Both the position numbers and the translations under genes were made by a program. A stretch of 64,000 nucleotides of DNA from Synechococcus sp. CCY 9618. GTDB taxonomy: Bacteria; Cyanobacteriota; Cyanobacteriia; PCC-6307; Cyanobiaceae. The notes beneath the pieces were generated by a model. The model searched no databases, had not been told where the DNA came from, and saw only the letters and a list, made by a program, of their open reading frames with translations. The stretch is from contig NZ_JAFKRG010000040.1 in NCBI RefSeq assembly GCF_019038415.1, forward strand, positions 1 through 64,000, read 5' to 3'. Of this stretch, positions 20,095 to 30,189 are shown in pieces (position 1 is the stretch's first letter; every line of letters starts with the position of its first letter).

Positions 20095-20898
20095 ATGGAA
20101 GTGGAATCGGTGCAGAGCCTCACGCCCCTGCTGCAGCAGGCGGACCAGTGGGGGGAGGTGGTGCTGCTGTTGCCCCTTTTGGTGGGGCTGGAGGCGGTGC
20201 TGTCGGCGGACAACGCCATCGCCCTGGCGGCGATCTCCCGCCGCCTGCACGATCCGGTGCGCCAGCGCCAGGCCCTCAACCTCGGCCTGGTGCTGGCCCT
20301 GATCTTCCGGCTCTGCCTGATCGCCCTGGCCAGCTGGGTGCTCAATTTCTGGCCCCTGCAGCTGCTGGCCTCGGCCTATCTGCTGTGGCTCTGCGGCCGG
20401 CACCTGCTGGGTCAGGACGAGGCCGACGACGCAGAGGAAGCCAGCGAGGCGAAGGGCCTGGGGACCGGGGCCCAGGGTCAGTCGCCGGGGTCCCACGGCC
20501 ACCATGACGATCACAACCAGGGCGCCTCGCTGGCGTCGATCGTGGCCACCCTGGCCCTCACCGACCTGGCCTTCTCCCTCGACAGTGTCTCGGCGGCCGT
20601 GGCGGTCACCGACCGATTGCCGCTGGTGATGGCAGGCGGCGTGATCGGCATCATCGCCCTGCGCCTCACGGCCGAGCTGTTCCTTCGCTGGCTGGAGATG
20701 TTCTCCCATCTGGAAACCGCCGGCTATCTGGCCGTGGGTCTGGTGGGCCTGAGGCTGCTGCTGCGGCTGGTGCTGCCGGCCCTGGATGTTCCCGAATGGG
20801 GACTGCTGCTGGTGGTGGCCGCCCTGTTCGCCTGGGGGTTCTCCCTGCGGGCCCAACCCGCCGCCCTGGGCGATCAGGGCAGCGGCGGTGAAGCCTGA
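20095..20898 (+). CDS. TerC family integral membrane protein
   Basis: 267 residues with about seven hydrophobic helices. Two inverted-repeat acidic motifs, LSADNAIAL (near residue 40) and FSLDSVSAAVAVT (near 160), are the conserved intramembrane Asp sites of TerC proteins, thought to handle metal ions (Mn, Ca or tellurite) at the membrane. The central cytoplasmic loop is acidic and His-rich (DEADDAEEASE, HGHHDDHNQG), consistent with metal binding. Family members aid metalation or efflux of manganese in other bacteria; here a role in metal homeostasis is inferred. Divergent from the preceding gene. Confidence 0.88.
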   Translation: MEVESVQSLTPLLQQADQWGEVVLLLPLLVGLEAVLSADNAIALAAISRRLHDPVRQRQALNLGLVLALIFRLCLIALASWVLNFWPLQLLASAYLLWLCGRHLLGQDEADDAEEASEAKGLGTGAQGQSPGSHGHHDDHNQGASLASIVATLALTDLAFSLDSVSAAVAVTDRLPLVMAGGVIGIIALRLTAELFLRWLEMFSHLETAGYLAVGLVGLRLLLRLVLPALDVPEWGLLLVVAALFAWGFSLRAQPAALGDQGSGGEA

Positions 20899-20911
20899 GG
20901 CGGCCCGGGCG

Positions 20912-21259
20912 ATGCGGATCGAACTGCGCCAGATCGACTCCGACCGGCTGATCACCACGATCGCCATCGAAGAACCCGGCGATGTTCCCCATCCCGGCCG
21001 CTGGCTCACCCTGGGAGAGCACAGCTACCTGGTGCTGCAGCGGCGCCATCGCTATCAGCTCCGGCAGGGACGCTACGAACTGGTGACCGTGGCGCTGCAG
21101 GTGAAACCGCAGCGGCAGCCTGCCGATGCCCTCTGGTGGGAGGGAGGCTGGGTGATCGGCGACCCCCAGTGCCGCTTCAACGCCCGCAGTCCCCTGCTGC
21201 GCTGCGCCGTGCTGCCGGAAGGCCCCTGCGACCGCTGCAGCCATCGCCATCCACGCTGA
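20912..21259 (+). CDS. DUF6464-like protein
   Basis: 115 residues from the ATG at 20912, 13 bp after the TerC gene, likely in one operon. Compact beta-rich protein ([36 protein letters not shown]) with a Trp-rich segment ([13 protein letters not shown]) and a Cys cluster near the C-terminus ([19 protein letters not shown]) that could bind a metal. Conserved in cyanobacteria with unknown function. No membrane or export signals. Confidence 0.75.
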   Translation: MRIELRQIDSDRLITTIAIEEPGDVPHPGRWLTLGEHSYLVLQRRHRYQLRQGRYELVTVALQVKPQRQPADALWWEGGWVIGDPQCRFNARSPLLRCAVLPEGPCDRCSHRHPR

Positions 21260-21423
21260 GGCCGGCCCTAGGTTGGGTCCAACTGAGCTCGCGCCCGATC
21301 GCCGTTCCTTCCTCCAGGCCTCCGGCCACCCCGAGCCGACGCCGAACCAGCGGCAACGGCACCGCCGTTCCTGACAGTGCGCAGCTCACCCCCAGCCGCA
21401 GCGCCACGGGCCTGAACCCTCCG

Positions 21424-22677
21424 GTGGCCGGGCTGGCCACGGATTTTGCCCTTCTGGGCCTGTCGGAGCCGATCCTCAAGGCCGTGGCCGCCAAGGGGTA
21501 CAGCTCGCCTTCCCCGATTCAGCGGCAATGCATTCCAGCGGTGCTGGAGGGCCACGACGTGATGGCGGCCGCCCAGACAGGCACCGGCAAGACGGCGGGC
21601 TTCACCCTGCCGATGCTCGAACGGCTGCGCCACGGCCCCCATGCCCGCGCGGGGGTGGTGCGAGCCCTGGTGCTCACCCCCACCAGGGAATTGGCCGCCC
21701 AAGTGGCCGAAAGCGTCACCGCCTACGGCCGCTACCTTGACCTGCGCTCCGACGTGGTGTTCGGCGGCGTCAGCGCCAACCCCCAGATGCAGCGCCTGCG
21801 ACGGGGCACCGACATCCTGGTGGCCACCCCCGGACGGCTGATGGACCTGCATCAGCAGAACGCCCTGCGCCTCGACCGGGTGGAGATCCTGGTGCTCGAC
21901 GAGGCCGACCGGATGTTGGACATGGGCTTCATCCGCGACATCCGCCGGATCCTCACCCTGCTGCCGCCGAAGCGCCAGAACCTGCTGTTCTCGGCCACCT
22001 TCTCCACCGAGATCCGCCGCCTGGCCACCGGCCTGCTGCACCAGCCGGTGCAGCTGCAGGCCAGCCCGGAGAACCAGGCCGCTCCGCTGGTGGAGCAGGT
22101 GATCCATCCCTGCGACATGGACCGCAAGGGGGACCTGCTCAGTCACCTGATCCGCAGCAACGACTGGCGCCAGGTGCTGGTGTTCTCCCGCACCAAGCAC
22201 GGAGCCAACCGCCTGGCGGAGCGTCTGCACAGGGAAGGTCTGGGAGCCGCCGCGATTCATGGCAACAAGAGCCAGGGGGCCCGCACCCGGGCGCTGGCGG
22301 AGTTCAAGAGCGGCGAGGTGCGGGTGCTGGTGGCCACCGACATCGCCGCCCGGGGCATCGACATCCACCAGTTGCCCCACGTGGTCAACCTGGATCTGCC
22401 CAACGTGGCCGAGGACTACGTGCACCGCATCGGCCGCACCGGGCGGGCGGGGCAGAACGGCCATGCCATCTCCCTGGTGGCCGCCGAGGAACACGAACTG
22501 CTGCGGGCGATCGAGCGGGTGATCGGCTCGCCCCTGCCCCGCCAGGAGGTGCCGGGCTTCGAACCCACCGTGCTCTCCGCTCCTCCCCTGGACCTGAGCG
22601 GCGGCAGGGGCCGCCGCAGCCAGGGCCCCCGCCAGGGCCAGGGGCACGAGCGGGGCCGGCGACGGGGAGGACGCTGA
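21424..22677 (+). CDS. rhlE: DEAD-box RNA helicase, RhlE type
   Basis: ATP-dependent RNA helicase acting in RNA decay, ribosome assembly or cold adaptation. About 417 residues from the GTG at 21424 ([17 protein letters not shown]). Motifs in order: Q motif (PSPIQRQ), [10 protein letters not shown], Ia PTRELAAQ, Ib [56 protein letters not shown]. The C-terminal tail is RG/RGQ-rich, typical of RNA-binding tails. The open frame extends upstream into the preceding gene without an obvious better start. The gap after the DUF6464 gene is short. Confidence 0.93.
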   Translation: MAGLATDFALLGLSEPILKAVAAKGYSSPSPIQRQCIPAVLEGHDVMAAAQTGTGKTAGFTLPMLERLRHGPHARAGVVRALVLTPTRELAAQVAESVTAYGRYLDLRSDVVFGGVSANPQMQRLRRGTDILVATPGRLMDLHQQNALRLDRVEILVLDEADRMLDMGFIRDIRRILTLLPPKRQNLLFSATFSTEIRRLATGLLHQPVQLQASPENQAAPLVEQVIHPCDMDRKGDLLSHLIRSNDWRQVLVFSRTKHGANRLAERLHREGLGAAAIHGNKSQGARTRALAEFKSGEVRVLVATDIAARGIDIHQLPHVVNLDLPNVAEDYVHRIGRTGRAGQNGHAISLVAAEEHELLRAIERVIGSPLPRQEVPGFEPTVLSAPPLDLSGGRGRRSQGPRQGQGHERGRRRGGR

Positions 22678-22772
22678 ACCCGGCAAGCCGGGGTGGCGCG
22701 GGGTGAACAGCAGTGGTTGTGACAGCCTCCTGCGCCGCCCTACGGTGAACTGAGGATCAGCTTCCTTCCGTC

Positions 22773-22982
22773 ATGCCCTACGAACCCGGATCCACCCAGT
22801 GCCGCGTGCTGATCGACTGCAAAGCCCAGATCGAGGGCATGCTCCTGTCCCTGGAGCGCATTGAGAACAGCCGCCACATCCGTGATCAGCTGGTGGCGGT
22901 GCACAACCAGCTCGAGGGGCTGCACGAGCTCCACCGGAGCCATCCCGAAGGCCTCACCTCCGGCAGCGGTGCCACAGGCTGA
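22773..22982 (+). CDS. small conserved-type helical protein
   Basis: 69 residues, ATG start, 95 bp after the helicase. The product is soluble and mostly helical (VLIDCKAQIEGMLLSLERIE, HIRDQLVAVHNQLEGLHELH) with a heptad-like hydrophobic pattern. No known domain. Codon use and the regular helix pattern suggest a real gene rather than a chance frame. Confidence 0.6.
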   Translation: MPYEPGSTQCRVLIDCKAQIEGMLLSLERIENSRHIRDQLVAVHNQLEGLHELHRSHPEGLTSGSGATG

Positions 22983-23016
22983 GCCGGCATCCGCCCCGGG
23001 GTTCAGGCGCTGGGAT

Positions 23017-23214
23017 TCATTTGATGCCCGTTGCGGCGCTGCCCTGGGCACGCTGCTCCCACCCGTGGCAGGCCGCGTAGGCGCCGGCCAGGGTGGGAGT
23101 CATGGCCCGCTGCCCAGGGGACCGTTGATGGCTCACCACATAACAGCCGGACGTGTCCCGGAAGATCTCACAACCGGACCCCGTGCTGTTGACAAAGGAA
23201 AGATCGCTCCCCAT
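23017..23214 (-). CDS. possible small protein, 65 residues
   Basis: Frame from the ATG at 23214 (MGSDLSFVNSTGSGCEIFRD, then a stretch with YVVSHQRSPGQRAMTPTLAGAY). The alternation of beta-like and helical segments and the ordinary composition look protein-like. There is no clear ribosome-binding site, and a longer frame starting at 23289 exists. It lies in an otherwise empty 340-bp gap upstream of nothing else on its strand. Treat as a candidate. Confidence 0.4.
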   Translation of the reverse strand: MGSDLSFVNSTGSGCEIFRDTSGCYVVSHQRSPGQRAMTPTLAGAYAACHGWEQRAQGSAATGIK

Positions 23215-23321
23215 GACATTCGCCCCGATCACTGGATGCTGTCTAATACCTGGACCAGACATCCAGGCCTGAGATTGGAGCAATAACACAAAACGTTAAG
23301 TCCTCTTGTCGGGGGCGGCAC

Positions 23322-24365
23322 TCAGGAGGTATTAAGGCTGATCTGATCGCCCGGGGTCAGGCCCAGCTGCTGAATCAGGGCCTGGCCCTCGCTCCCACGC
23401 CGACCCGGCAACTGGGCCTGGCGCAGCAGCACCGGGCACCCCCCTGTGGCGATCACCAGGCCCACCCCCTCCAGCACCTCGAGCACCGTGCCGGGCTCCT
23501 CCCGGGGCCGTTCAGCCTCCTGGGTGCCTGCCCAGCGGGCAGCCAGGGCGGCACCCGCCGGCGTGAGCTGCCCGGCCAGGCGGTGCACCAGGGGTTCGGT
23601 GGCCAGTAATTTGAGCCGCTCCCCCCGCCAATCGCAGGCGGCCGCCGGGTGGAGACCCATCACCCGGCGATGGATGGCAAGGGCAGGGGCGTCCCAGGTC
23701 ACCTGGGTATCCGCCTTGGTGAGCAGACGGGCATAGGTGGCGCCGGCCTCCGGCTGGGGCCGCACCCCGAGGCGGGTCAACCGTTCCGGCTCCGGGCCGG
23801 GGCCCGCCGCCGCGATCCTCGGCATGGCCTCCACCAGCAGTTCGCCGGTGAGTCGGGCCAGCCGTTCGCCCAGCTGGACGGCGTTCTGCAGCAGGGGGAT
23901 GGGGAGCGCTCGCTCCAGCAGCACAGGCCCGGTATCCAGTCCCTCCTCCATCGCCATGATGCCCACCCCGGTCTCCGTGTCCCCTTCCAGCAGAGCCCAC
24001 TGAATCGGCGCCGCTCCGCGCCAGCGGGGCAGCAGGGAGCCATGGCCGTTCCAGCAGCCCAGGGGGGGCTGGGCAAGCACCTCCGGCGGCAGGATCTGGC
24101 CGAAGGCCACCACTGCATACAGCTCTGCCCCCAGGGCGGCCAGGACCTGCTGACAGGCCGGGTCCCGTCGGATGCGTTCGGGGGTGAACACCGGCAGGCC
24201 CAGCTCCAGGGCCCGCTGTTTCACCGCCGAGGGCACCAGGGCCTTACCCCGGCCCCGGCGCCGGTCCGGCTGGCTGACCACCCCCACCAGCTCATGACCC
24301 GCCTCCACCAGGGCATCCAGGCTGGCCACCGCGTAGGTGGGGGTTCCCCAGAAGAGGATCCTCAA
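23322..24365 (-). CDS. fmt: methionyl-tRNA formyltransferase
   Basis: Formylates initiator Met-tRNA using 10-formyl-tetrahydrofolate. 347 residues from a TTG start (LRILFWGTPTYAV) whose last bases overlap the TGA of pmbA, a translational-coupling overlap. Catalytic Asn-His-Asp region: GCWNGHGSLLPRWRGAAPIQ, where Asn and His are the conserved pair, and EEGLDTGPVLL with the Asp region. The C-terminal Fmt domain follows (GATYARLLTKADTQVTWD). Normal length. Last gene of the acsF-tldD-pmbA-fmt run. Confidence 0.94.
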   Translation of the reverse strand: MRILFWGTPTYAVASLDALVEAGHELVGVVSQPDRRRGRGKALVPSAVKQRALELGLPVFTPERIRRDPACQQVLAALGAELYAVVAFGQILPPEVLAQPPLGCWNGHGSLLPRWRGAAPIQWALLEGDTETGVGIMAMEEGLDTGPVLLERALPIPLLQNAVQLGERLARLTGELLVEAMPRIAAAGPGPEPERLTRLGVRPQPEAGATYARLLTKADTQVTWDAPALAIHRRVMGLHPAAACDWRGERLKLLATEPLVHRLAGQLTPAGAALAARWAGTQEAERPREEPGTVLEVLEGVGLVIATGGCPVLLRQAQLPGRRGSEGQALIQQLGLTPGDQISLNTS

Positions 24366-25777
24366 GCGTCGCCGGTGATCGAGAGGCCCTCCACCCACAC
24401 GTGGGGGCAGAGCCCGTCGGGGGTGACCTTGGCCGGACCCTCGAAGCCGACGATGCCCTTGAGGACGGTGCGGATGTCGCCCGCCACCGTGGCCGCCTCG
24501 ATGGAGCGGGGGCTGCCGTCCTCCACCAGCCAGCCGTCAAAGGGCAGGGAGAAGGAGCCCTGGCTCGCCTTGACGCCGGCGTGGAGGGCCGAAAGGGAAT
24601 CGATCACCACCAGGCCGCGATCCTCACCCCGGGTTCCGCTGCCGAAGCGGTCGAGCCCGGTGGCGCCAGCATCGCTGCCGGGGGTGGGCCCGATTTCAAA
24701 CCAGTCCGGACCCACCGACACCTTGGCCCCCATGCCCGCATGGCCGGTGGGGGGGACGCCGAAGGCCCGGGCGGTGGCCTCCGAATGCAGGAAGTGGCGC
24801 AGCACGCCACCCTCCAGCAGGCTGAGCCGGCGGGTGGGTGTACCTTCGCCGTCGAAGGCCGAGGCCCCCACATTGGCGGGATGGAGACCGTTGTCCGCAA
24901 GGGAGAGAAAAGGAACCGCCAGCTGTTCGCCCAGGGAGTCACGGCGGCTGAGGCTGACCCCATCGAGAACGGCCCGGGCGTTGAACATGCTGCTGAAGGC
25001 GCCGATCAGGTCGAGGAAGGCCTCGGGACTGAAGACGCAGGTGTAGCGGCCCGTGACGATGGGGGCGTAGTCGAGGTGGGAGATGGTGCGCTCGGCCGCC
25101 TCCTGCACGCAGCCGGCCACATCCAGGCCGGCGGCGCCGTAGGCCAGGCGCACGGCGCCGGCGCTGCGAGGCTTGCGGCCCGCCTCCTCGGCCCGGGCGT
25201 AGAGGTAGAGGGAAGCGGTGCTGAGGCGTTGCTGGCGGCAGGCCCCGTTGCTGTTGATGTAAAGCCGGTCGCTGCTGCGCTGGGCCAGGCCGTTGTAGGG
25301 GACCGTGCCGATGGCGGGATGGCGGCCCAGCAGATCGCGCTCAGCCTGCTTGAGGGTGTCGAGCAGGGTGAGGATGCTGAGTGGGGCGCTCAGGGGCTGG
25401 TCCAGCTGCGGCAGAGGGGCGGTGGCCAGGGGCGAGAAATCGGGAACCTCATCGACGTTGCCGTAGGCGCTGGCATCCCGGGCGCCGGCCAGGGCCCGGG
25501 CCAGGCCGTCATCGGAGAGATCGGAGGTGCTGGTGATGCCCACCAGGCCGTCCTCGTTCCAGACCCGCAGGGTGATGGCGCTGCGCTGGGCGCCTTTCAT
25601 CTGCTTCGCTTCACCCCGGTCCACCTGGACGGAGGTGTCGGTGCTGCAGGAGGCGCCCAGATCCCAGCGGCGCACGCCTTCGCTGGCGGCGAGGGCCTCC
25701 AGGCGGCCGCGAAGGACCTCTGCGTCGAGCACGGCTTCGCCAGTGGAGGGGGCCGCGGCGGTGGTTGTGGTGTCCAT
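24362..25777 (-). CDS. pmbA: TldE/PmbA-family protein
   Basis: Non-catalytic partner of the TldD/TldE heterodimeric metalloprotease, which degrades unfolded or flexible peptides and matures some RiPPs. 471 residues from the ATG at 25777, two bases after the tldD stop. Shows the family N-terminal domain (QVDRGEAKQMKGAQRSAITL) and C-terminal barrel (GLHPANVGASAFDGEG, LLEGGVLRHFLHSEATARAFG), but lacks an HExxxH metal site, as expected for TldE. Translationally coupled to fmt downstream. Confidence 0.92.
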   Translation of the reverse strand: MDTTTTAAAPSTGEAVLDAEVLRGRLEALAASEGVRRWDLGASCSTDTSVQVDRGEAKQMKGAQRSAITLRVWNEDGLVGITSTSDLSDDGLARALAGARDASAYGNVDEVPDFSPLATAPLPQLDQPLSAPLSILTLLDTLKQAERDLLGRHPAIGTVPYNGLAQRSSDRLYINSNGACRQQRLSTASLYLYARAEEAGRKPRSAGAVRLAYGAAGLDVAGCVQEAAERTISHLDYAPIVTGRYTCVFSPEAFLDLIGAFSSMFNARAVLDGVSLSRRDSLGEQLAVPFLSLADNGLHPANVGASAFDGEGTPTRRLSLLEGGVLRHFLHSEATARAFGVPPTGHAGMGAKVSVGPDWFEIGPTPGSDAGATGLDRFGSGTRGEDRGLVVIDSLSALHAGVKASQGSFSLPFDGWLVEDGSPRSIEAATVAGDIRTVLKGIVGFEGPAKVTPDGLCPHVWVEGLSITGDA

Positions 25778-25779
25778 GC

Positions 25780-27243
25780 TCAACGGCCCCCCACGGTGAT
25801 GCTGTCGACCTTGATGTGGGGCTGGCCCACCGTCACGAAGATGCTGCCGCTGACGGAGCCGCAGAAGCCCGCCGCCAGCTCCAGGTCGTTGGCGCACATG
25901 GAGATGCGGGGCATCACTTCCTTGGCATCGCCGATCAGGGTGGCGCCCTTGACGGGCCTGGTGAGGGCTCCGTTCTCGATCAGATAGCCCTCTTCGACGG
26001 CGAAATTGAACTGGCCGGTGGGTCCGACGCTGCCGCCGCCCATCGATTTGCAGTAGAGGCCCTTGTCGACCGAGGCGATCAAGTCCTCGGGGCTGTGGGG
26101 GCCGGCGGCGATGTAGGTGTTGCGCATGCGGCTGGCGGCAGCGAAGGCGTGGCTCTGGCGCCGGCCGCTGCCGGTGCGGGCATGGCCGGTGCGGCGCTCG
26201 CCGGCCCGGTCGCTGAGGAAGCGCTGCAGGATGCCGTTCTCGATCAGCACCGTGCGCTGGGGCTCCATGCCCTCGTCATCCATGGAGAGGGAGCCGAAGG
26301 CCCCGTCGGTGAGGCCCTCATCGACGGCGGTGAGCGCCTCATGGGCAATGGGCTCGCCCACCATCGCGGCGAAGGGGGTGGTGCCCCGCTCCACCTGGGT
26401 GGTTTCCAGCAGGTGGCCGCAGGCTTCATGGAAGATCACGCCGCCGAAGCGGTTGGCCAGCACCACCGGCAACTGGCCCGCTTCCACGTAGTCGGCGTAC
26501 AGCATCGTGGCCGCACTGGCGCAGACGTCGGCGGCGGAGGCCTCCGCATCCCAGCGACGCAGGTCGTCGGGGCTGTCGGAGGTGCCGTAGCGCCGGCCGA
26601 GGCTGGCCCGGTGGTCACCGTCGGCCGCCAGGACGTTGAGGCCCACCGACTGGTGCAACCGCACGTCGCGGGCGAAGGTGCCATCGCTGGCAGCCACCAG
26701 CACCTCCTGCCAGTCGCGGGCATAGCTGCCGCGGCGCACCTGCAGATGCTGGCCGTGGCGCTGCAGCCGGTCGGTGCCTTCCAGCAGCCGGCCGGTGGCC
26801 TCTCCGAGGGATGGACAGGCCCGGAGCCAGCCATCCTTGGCGGCAGCGAAATCGCGCAGGTTCGGCAGACCATCAAAGCCGCCGGCCCGCGCCGGCAGCA
26901 GCAGCCCGAGCATGCCGAGGGCCTGCTCCAGGGCCAGGCGCAACCCGGAAGGGCTCAGATCGTTGGTGGAGACGAAACCATCCCGCTCTCCCAGGAACAC
27001 CCGGATGCCGGCCCCGGCCCCGAAGGAGGGGCTGACGCTGGTGATGGCGTCCTGCTCGGCCAGGAGACCGAGGTGGTCGGAGCGTTCCAGGAACACCTCC
27101 ACAAGATCGGCCCCGGCCGAGCGGCCACCGGCCAGCAGGGGTTCGAGAACGGAACGCCAGGCCGGATCCCCCAGGGCGGCGGGGGAGGCGGACTTTGTCA
27201 CGGCATCCGCGGCGCCGGAGGCGGCGGGAGGGGAGACGACCAA
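25780..27243 (-). CDS. tldD: TldD-family metalloprotease subunit
   Basis: Catalytic subunit of the TldD/TldE protease. About 487 residues from a TTG at 27243; a GTG at 27201 is an alternative start. [12 protein letters not shown] carries the HExxxH zinc ligands, with [27 protein letters not shown] and a C-terminal Cys ([16 protein letters not shown]) as in the family. Followed two bases later by pmbA, so the two subunits are co-translated. Sits downstream of acsF. Substrate in cyanobacteria unknown. Confidence 0.92.
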   Translation of the reverse strand: MVVSPPAASGAADAVTKSASPAALGDPAWRSVLEPLLAGGRSAGADLVEVFLERSDHLGLLAEQDAITSVSPSFGAGAGIRVFLGERDGFVSTNDLSPSGLRLALEQALGMLGLLLPARAGGFDGLPNLRDFAAAKDGWLRACPSLGEATGRLLEGTDRLQRHGQHLQVRRGSYARDWQEVLVAASDGTFARDVRLHQSVGLNVLAADGDHRASLGRRYGTSDSPDDLRRWDAEASAADVCASAATMLYADYVEAGQLPVVLANRFGGVIFHEACGHLLETTQVERGTTPFAAMVGEPIAHEALTAVDEGLTDGAFGSLSMDDEGMEPQRTVLIENGILQRFLSDRAGERRTGHARTGSGRRQSHAFAAASRMRNTYIAAGPHSPEDLIASVDKGLYCKSMGGGSVGPTGQFNFAVEEGYLIENGALTRPVKGATLIGDAKEVMPRISMCANDLELAAGFCGSVSGSIFVTVGQPHIKVDSITVGGR

Positions 27244-27283
27244 GTGGTGAACGGGAGAACTGACAGGATTCTGACGGTTCCGC

Positions 27284-28375
27284 TCAGCGCACGGCGGGCT
27301 GGAAGCGCTCGCTGCGGATGGGTGCCATCAGGAAGAGACGGGCCATCTGGACACCGTTGCCGATCCAGTGGGGCAGCTTGCGCAGGGCCCGCACCGGTGC
27401 CGGAGCGCCGGAGCGCTCGGCCCGATCCAGGGCGGCGTTGTTCCGCACCAGCTTCTCCAGCCGCTCGTAGAACTCGGGATGATCGACGTTGAGCACGACC
27501 GGGAAGACCCGGGCCGAGGTTTCGTTGGTCTTGGCGATCACGTACTTGTCGTACTCGCGGGCATCGAGGCCGAGGGCCTCGTAGAACTCCTTGCGGGCCA
27601 CATCTCGCACGTACATGGTGGCGAACACGGCCAGCAGGAAGAAACGGCACCAGAGACGCGCCGTGAAGCCGCGCACCGTGTCCGGCTGGGCCTTCATGAG
27701 GGCATCAAAGAAATCGCCGTGGCGGTTTTCGTCCTGGCACCAGTTCTCGAAGAAGTTGAAGATCGGGAAGATCTTGCTCTCGGGGTGCTTCTGCAGATGG
27801 CGATAAATGGCGATGTAGCGCCAGTAGCCGATCTTCTCGGAGAGGTAGGTGGCGTAGAAGATGAATTTGGGCTGGAAGTGGGTATAGGCCTTGGTGGCGG
27901 TCAGGAAGCCCAGGTCCAGCTGCAGCCCGAAATCGGCCATGGACTTGTTGAGGAAACCGGCATGGCGGGCCTCGTCGCGGGCCATGTGGGCAAAGCACTC
28001 GGCCAGCAGGGGGTTGCGCTGCTTGATGCGGCGGCTGAGCTCCTTGTAGAGCAGGAAACCGGAGAATTCCGACGTGCAGCTCTGCTCCAGGAACTCCACG
28101 AACACCCGGCGGGTCTCGGGATCAAGCTTGTCGGCGGCACCCTCGAACTGGGCATCGCGGACGAAGTGGTGGCGGTTGTAGTCCTTGCGGAACTCCTCGC
28201 AGATCGCCTCCAGCTCCGCCTCGTTGGGCCGCAGATCCATCGCCGCCATGGCGTCGAAATCCGTGGTGTAGAAGCGCGGCGTCAGGATCGTGTCCCTGAC
28301 CGGATCCTTGGTGACGGGGGCATCGGGGGTGCCCACCCGGGGGGCGGTGGGGACTTGGGTGGCGGGAGGCACCAT
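27284..28375 (-). CDS. acsF: Mg-protoporphyrin IX monomethyl ester (oxidative) cyclase
   Basis: Diiron monooxygenase that closes the isocyclic E ring of chlorophyll using oxygen (AcsF/CycI/Sycf). 363 residues, normal length. Ferritin-like helices carry the carboxylate-histidine motifs: [24 protein letters not shown] and [17 protein letters not shown]. Thylakoid-associated with no signal peptide. It is upstream of tldD by 40 bp. Strong marker of an aerobic phototroph. The usual low-oxygen paralog is not in this window. Confidence 0.97.
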   Translation of the reverse strand: MVPPATQVPTAPRVGTPDAPVTKDPVRDTILTPRFYTTDFDAMAAMDLRPNEAELEAICEEFRKDYNRHHFVRDAQFEGAADKLDPETRRVFVEFLEQSCTSEFSGFLLYKELSRRIKQRNPLLAECFAHMARDEARHAGFLNKSMADFGLQLDLGFLTATKAYTHFQPKFIFYATYLSEKIGYWRYIAIYRHLQKHPESKIFPIFNFFENWCQDENRHGDFFDALMKAQPDTVRGFTARLWCRFFLLAVFATMYVRDVARKEFYEALGLDAREYDKYVIAKTNETSARVFPVVLNVDHPEFYERLEKLVRNNAALDRAERSGAPAPVRALRKLPHWIGNGVQMARLFLMAPIRSERFQPAVR

Positions 28376-28484
28376 CGCGCGGGCGTTCAGAGAACTCGGC
28401 AGTCATCGTAGGCACCGATCCGAACGCCGGGCCGGGATGTGAAGCCAGCGAAGGGTTTGAACAGCAGGAGCCGGCCCGTCTGGG

Positions 28485-28919
28485 TCAGTTGGGGCCCAGC
28501 CACTTCTGGCCGTTCAGCCGCTGCACCACCCGTGACACCAGCAGGGGCAGCGTCGTCTTCCTCTCGTCGATCATGAACGACTCCAGCAGGCTCGGCGTTC
28601 CTCGCCCTTCAGTGATGGCGATGGTCTTGGCGGAGCTGATGTCGGCCTCGGTGAAGCAGAGCCAGAAGCGCCGCTCACCGGGAAGGCTGCCGCGCACCAT
28701 CCAGCAGTCGGCCCCCACCACGGGCATGGGGCCCTGCTCGAAGGCCAGTTCGGGGGCGGGGCCTCCATAGGTCTCGATCTCCCGGCTGAGAGCCGGCAAC
28801 AGCTCCTCCGGAATGAAGGCCGCGAAAGGCTTGTCCTCCGGGGCCGGAGGCTTCGCCTTGGCGGCGGCAGGTTTGGCGCCGGAGGCAGGGGCGGGAGCGT
28901 TGCTGGGGGTCTCGGTCAC
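28485..28919 (-). CDS. DUF2996 family protein
   Basis: 144 residues from a GTG. A Pro/Ala/Lys-rich N-terminus (about 30 residues) is followed by a compact domain with AFEQGPMPVVGADCWMVRGS, RRFWLCFTEADISSAKTIA and SLLESFMIDERK, matching the cyanobacteria/chloroplast DUF2996 family of unknown function. Last gene of a minus-strand run with ubiX and the RNB gene; separated from acsF by 109 bp. Confidence 0.8.
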   Translation of the reverse strand: MTETPSNAPAPASGAKPAAAKAKPPAPEDKPFAAFIPEELLPALSREIETYGGPAPELAFEQGPMPVVGADCWMVRGSLPGERRFWLCFTEADISSAKTIAITEGRGTPSLLESFMIDERKTTLPLLVSRVVQRLNGQKWLGPN

Positions 28920-28997
28920 CGGTGCGATCCCTGGGGCGCGATGGTGGGGGAACTTTAATCAGGGCCGGTGGAGCGCAGGTGTTCACGGAAACGGCCC

Positions 28998-29519
28998 TCA
29001 CCACTCCTCGCTCTCCGGCTCACCCCAGTCCCCTTCCTCGTGGGCCACGGCCTGTCCCGGCCCGCTGACGGACGCTGGCGGCGGTGGGGGAGAGGAACGG
29101 GACTGGACCGTCTCCTGCGGGGCAGGGCGATGCAGCACCCGGAACGGCACCGACACGGTGGGGGTCGGATCCCCCGGGGCGCGGCTCGGACCCGCCGTGG
29201 CGGGGCTCACGGGGGGGGGGTCCGGTTCGGCGCGAGCGCTCCGGGGGGGCTCCCAGGCCTGCGGGTCCCACACCTCGCTGCGACGGACGGTGCGGCGCCG
29301 CGGCAGCCGGGCCCCCTGGCGCAGGGCGAGGGCAGTGGCAGCACCGCTCAGGGCCGCGCCACCGCCGGCCGCCAACGCCATCCACAGGCCGATCGGCAGC
29401 GGGGAGGTCTGCCAGGTGAGCAGGCGCAGCCTGACGGACGGACGGAGATTGATGGCCGCCACCAGCAGCGTCACCAGCAGCGGCGAGAGCAGGGGGAGCA
29501 GCAGCAGGCGGTGCAGCAC
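28998..29519 (-). CDS. two-helix membrane protein with disordered Pro-rich tail
   Basis: 173 residues from a GTG. Residues 1-24 (LLLLPLLSPLLVTLLVAAINL) and about 42-66 (IGLWMALAAGGGAALSGAATAL) are hydrophobic helices. The remainder is basic, then a Pro/Ser-rich disordered tail. The pattern resembles small cyanobacterial LapA-like or DUF1049-like proteins, but no family is certain. It starts 12 bp after ubiX, so probably co-transcribed. Function unknown. Confidence 0.6.
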   Translation of the reverse strand: MLHRLLLLPLLSPLLVTLLVAAINLRPSVRLRLLTWQTSPLPIGLWMALAAGGGAALSGAATALALRQGARLPRRRTVRRSEVWDPQAWEPPRSARAEPDPPPVSPATAGPSRAPGDPTPTVSVPFRVLHRPAPQETVQSRSSPPPPPASVSGPGQAVAHEEGDWGEPESEEW

Positions 29520-29530
29520 GGTCCGGGAGG

Positions 29531-30181
29531 TCAGGGGATGGCGGCCCCGTCCGAAGCGGACCGGGCCGGGGGACCCTGCCAGCGGTTGAGGGACCCCAGC
29601 TGGAGCCCGAGGGTGTCGAAGACGCGGATCACCAGGAAGTCCACCATCTCACCGATCGTGCTGGGCTGGTGGTACCAGGCGGGCACCGGCGGCGCGATGC
29701 GGGCCCCCGCTTCGGCCAGACGGGTGAGATTGCGCAGGTGCACCAGATTCCAGGGCAGTTCCCGAGGGGCGATGACCAAGGGCCGGCCCTCCTTGAGATG
29801 CACGTCCGCGGCCCGTTCGATCAGATCGAGGGCCACGCCGGAGGCGATACGACCGACCGTGCCCATGCTCGCCGGCAGGATGACCATGCCGCGGGTGAGA
29901 TGGCTGCCGCTGGCGATCGCGGCGGCCTGATCGTTCCAGCGGTGACAGATCAGCCGGCCGGAAGCGCAGCCGGTGCGCTGGCGCCAGAAGCTCGCCTGGG
30001 CCTCGGGATCGGAGGGCACCCGCAGCCCCATCTCCGCCTGCCAGACACCGATGGCTCCCCGGCTGGTGACCATCTCCACCGGCAGATCGGCCTCCAGGAG
30101 CAGCTGCAGGGCCCGTTCCGCCAGGGGCTGGGCGGAGGCACCGGACACCGCCAGGACCACGGGAAGCGACGGTGACGGCAT
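29531..30181 (-). CDS. ubiX: flavin prenyltransferase
   Basis: Makes prenylated FMN, the cofactor of UbiD decarboxylases, here probably for plastoquinone or other quinone biosynthesis. 216 residues with the N-terminal FMN-binding AVSGASAQPLAERALQLL, SGSHLTRGMVILPASMGTVG and the conserved GVALDLIERAADVHLKEGRPLV region containing RPLVIAPRE. Length is normal. It follows the RNB gene by 8 bp. Its UbiD partner is not in this window. Confidence 0.92.
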   Translation of the reverse strand: MPSPSLPVVLAVSGASAQPLAERALQLLLEADLPVEMVTSRGAIGVWQAEMGLRVPSDPEAQASFWRQRTGCASGRLICHRWNDQAAAIASGSHLTRGMVILPASMGTVGRIASGVALDLIERAADVHLKEGRPLVIAPRELPWNLVHLRNLTRLAEAGARIAPPVPAWYHQPSTIGEMVDFLVIRVFDTLGLQLGSLNRWQGPPARSASDGAAIP

Positions 30182-30189
30182 CCTTTCGC

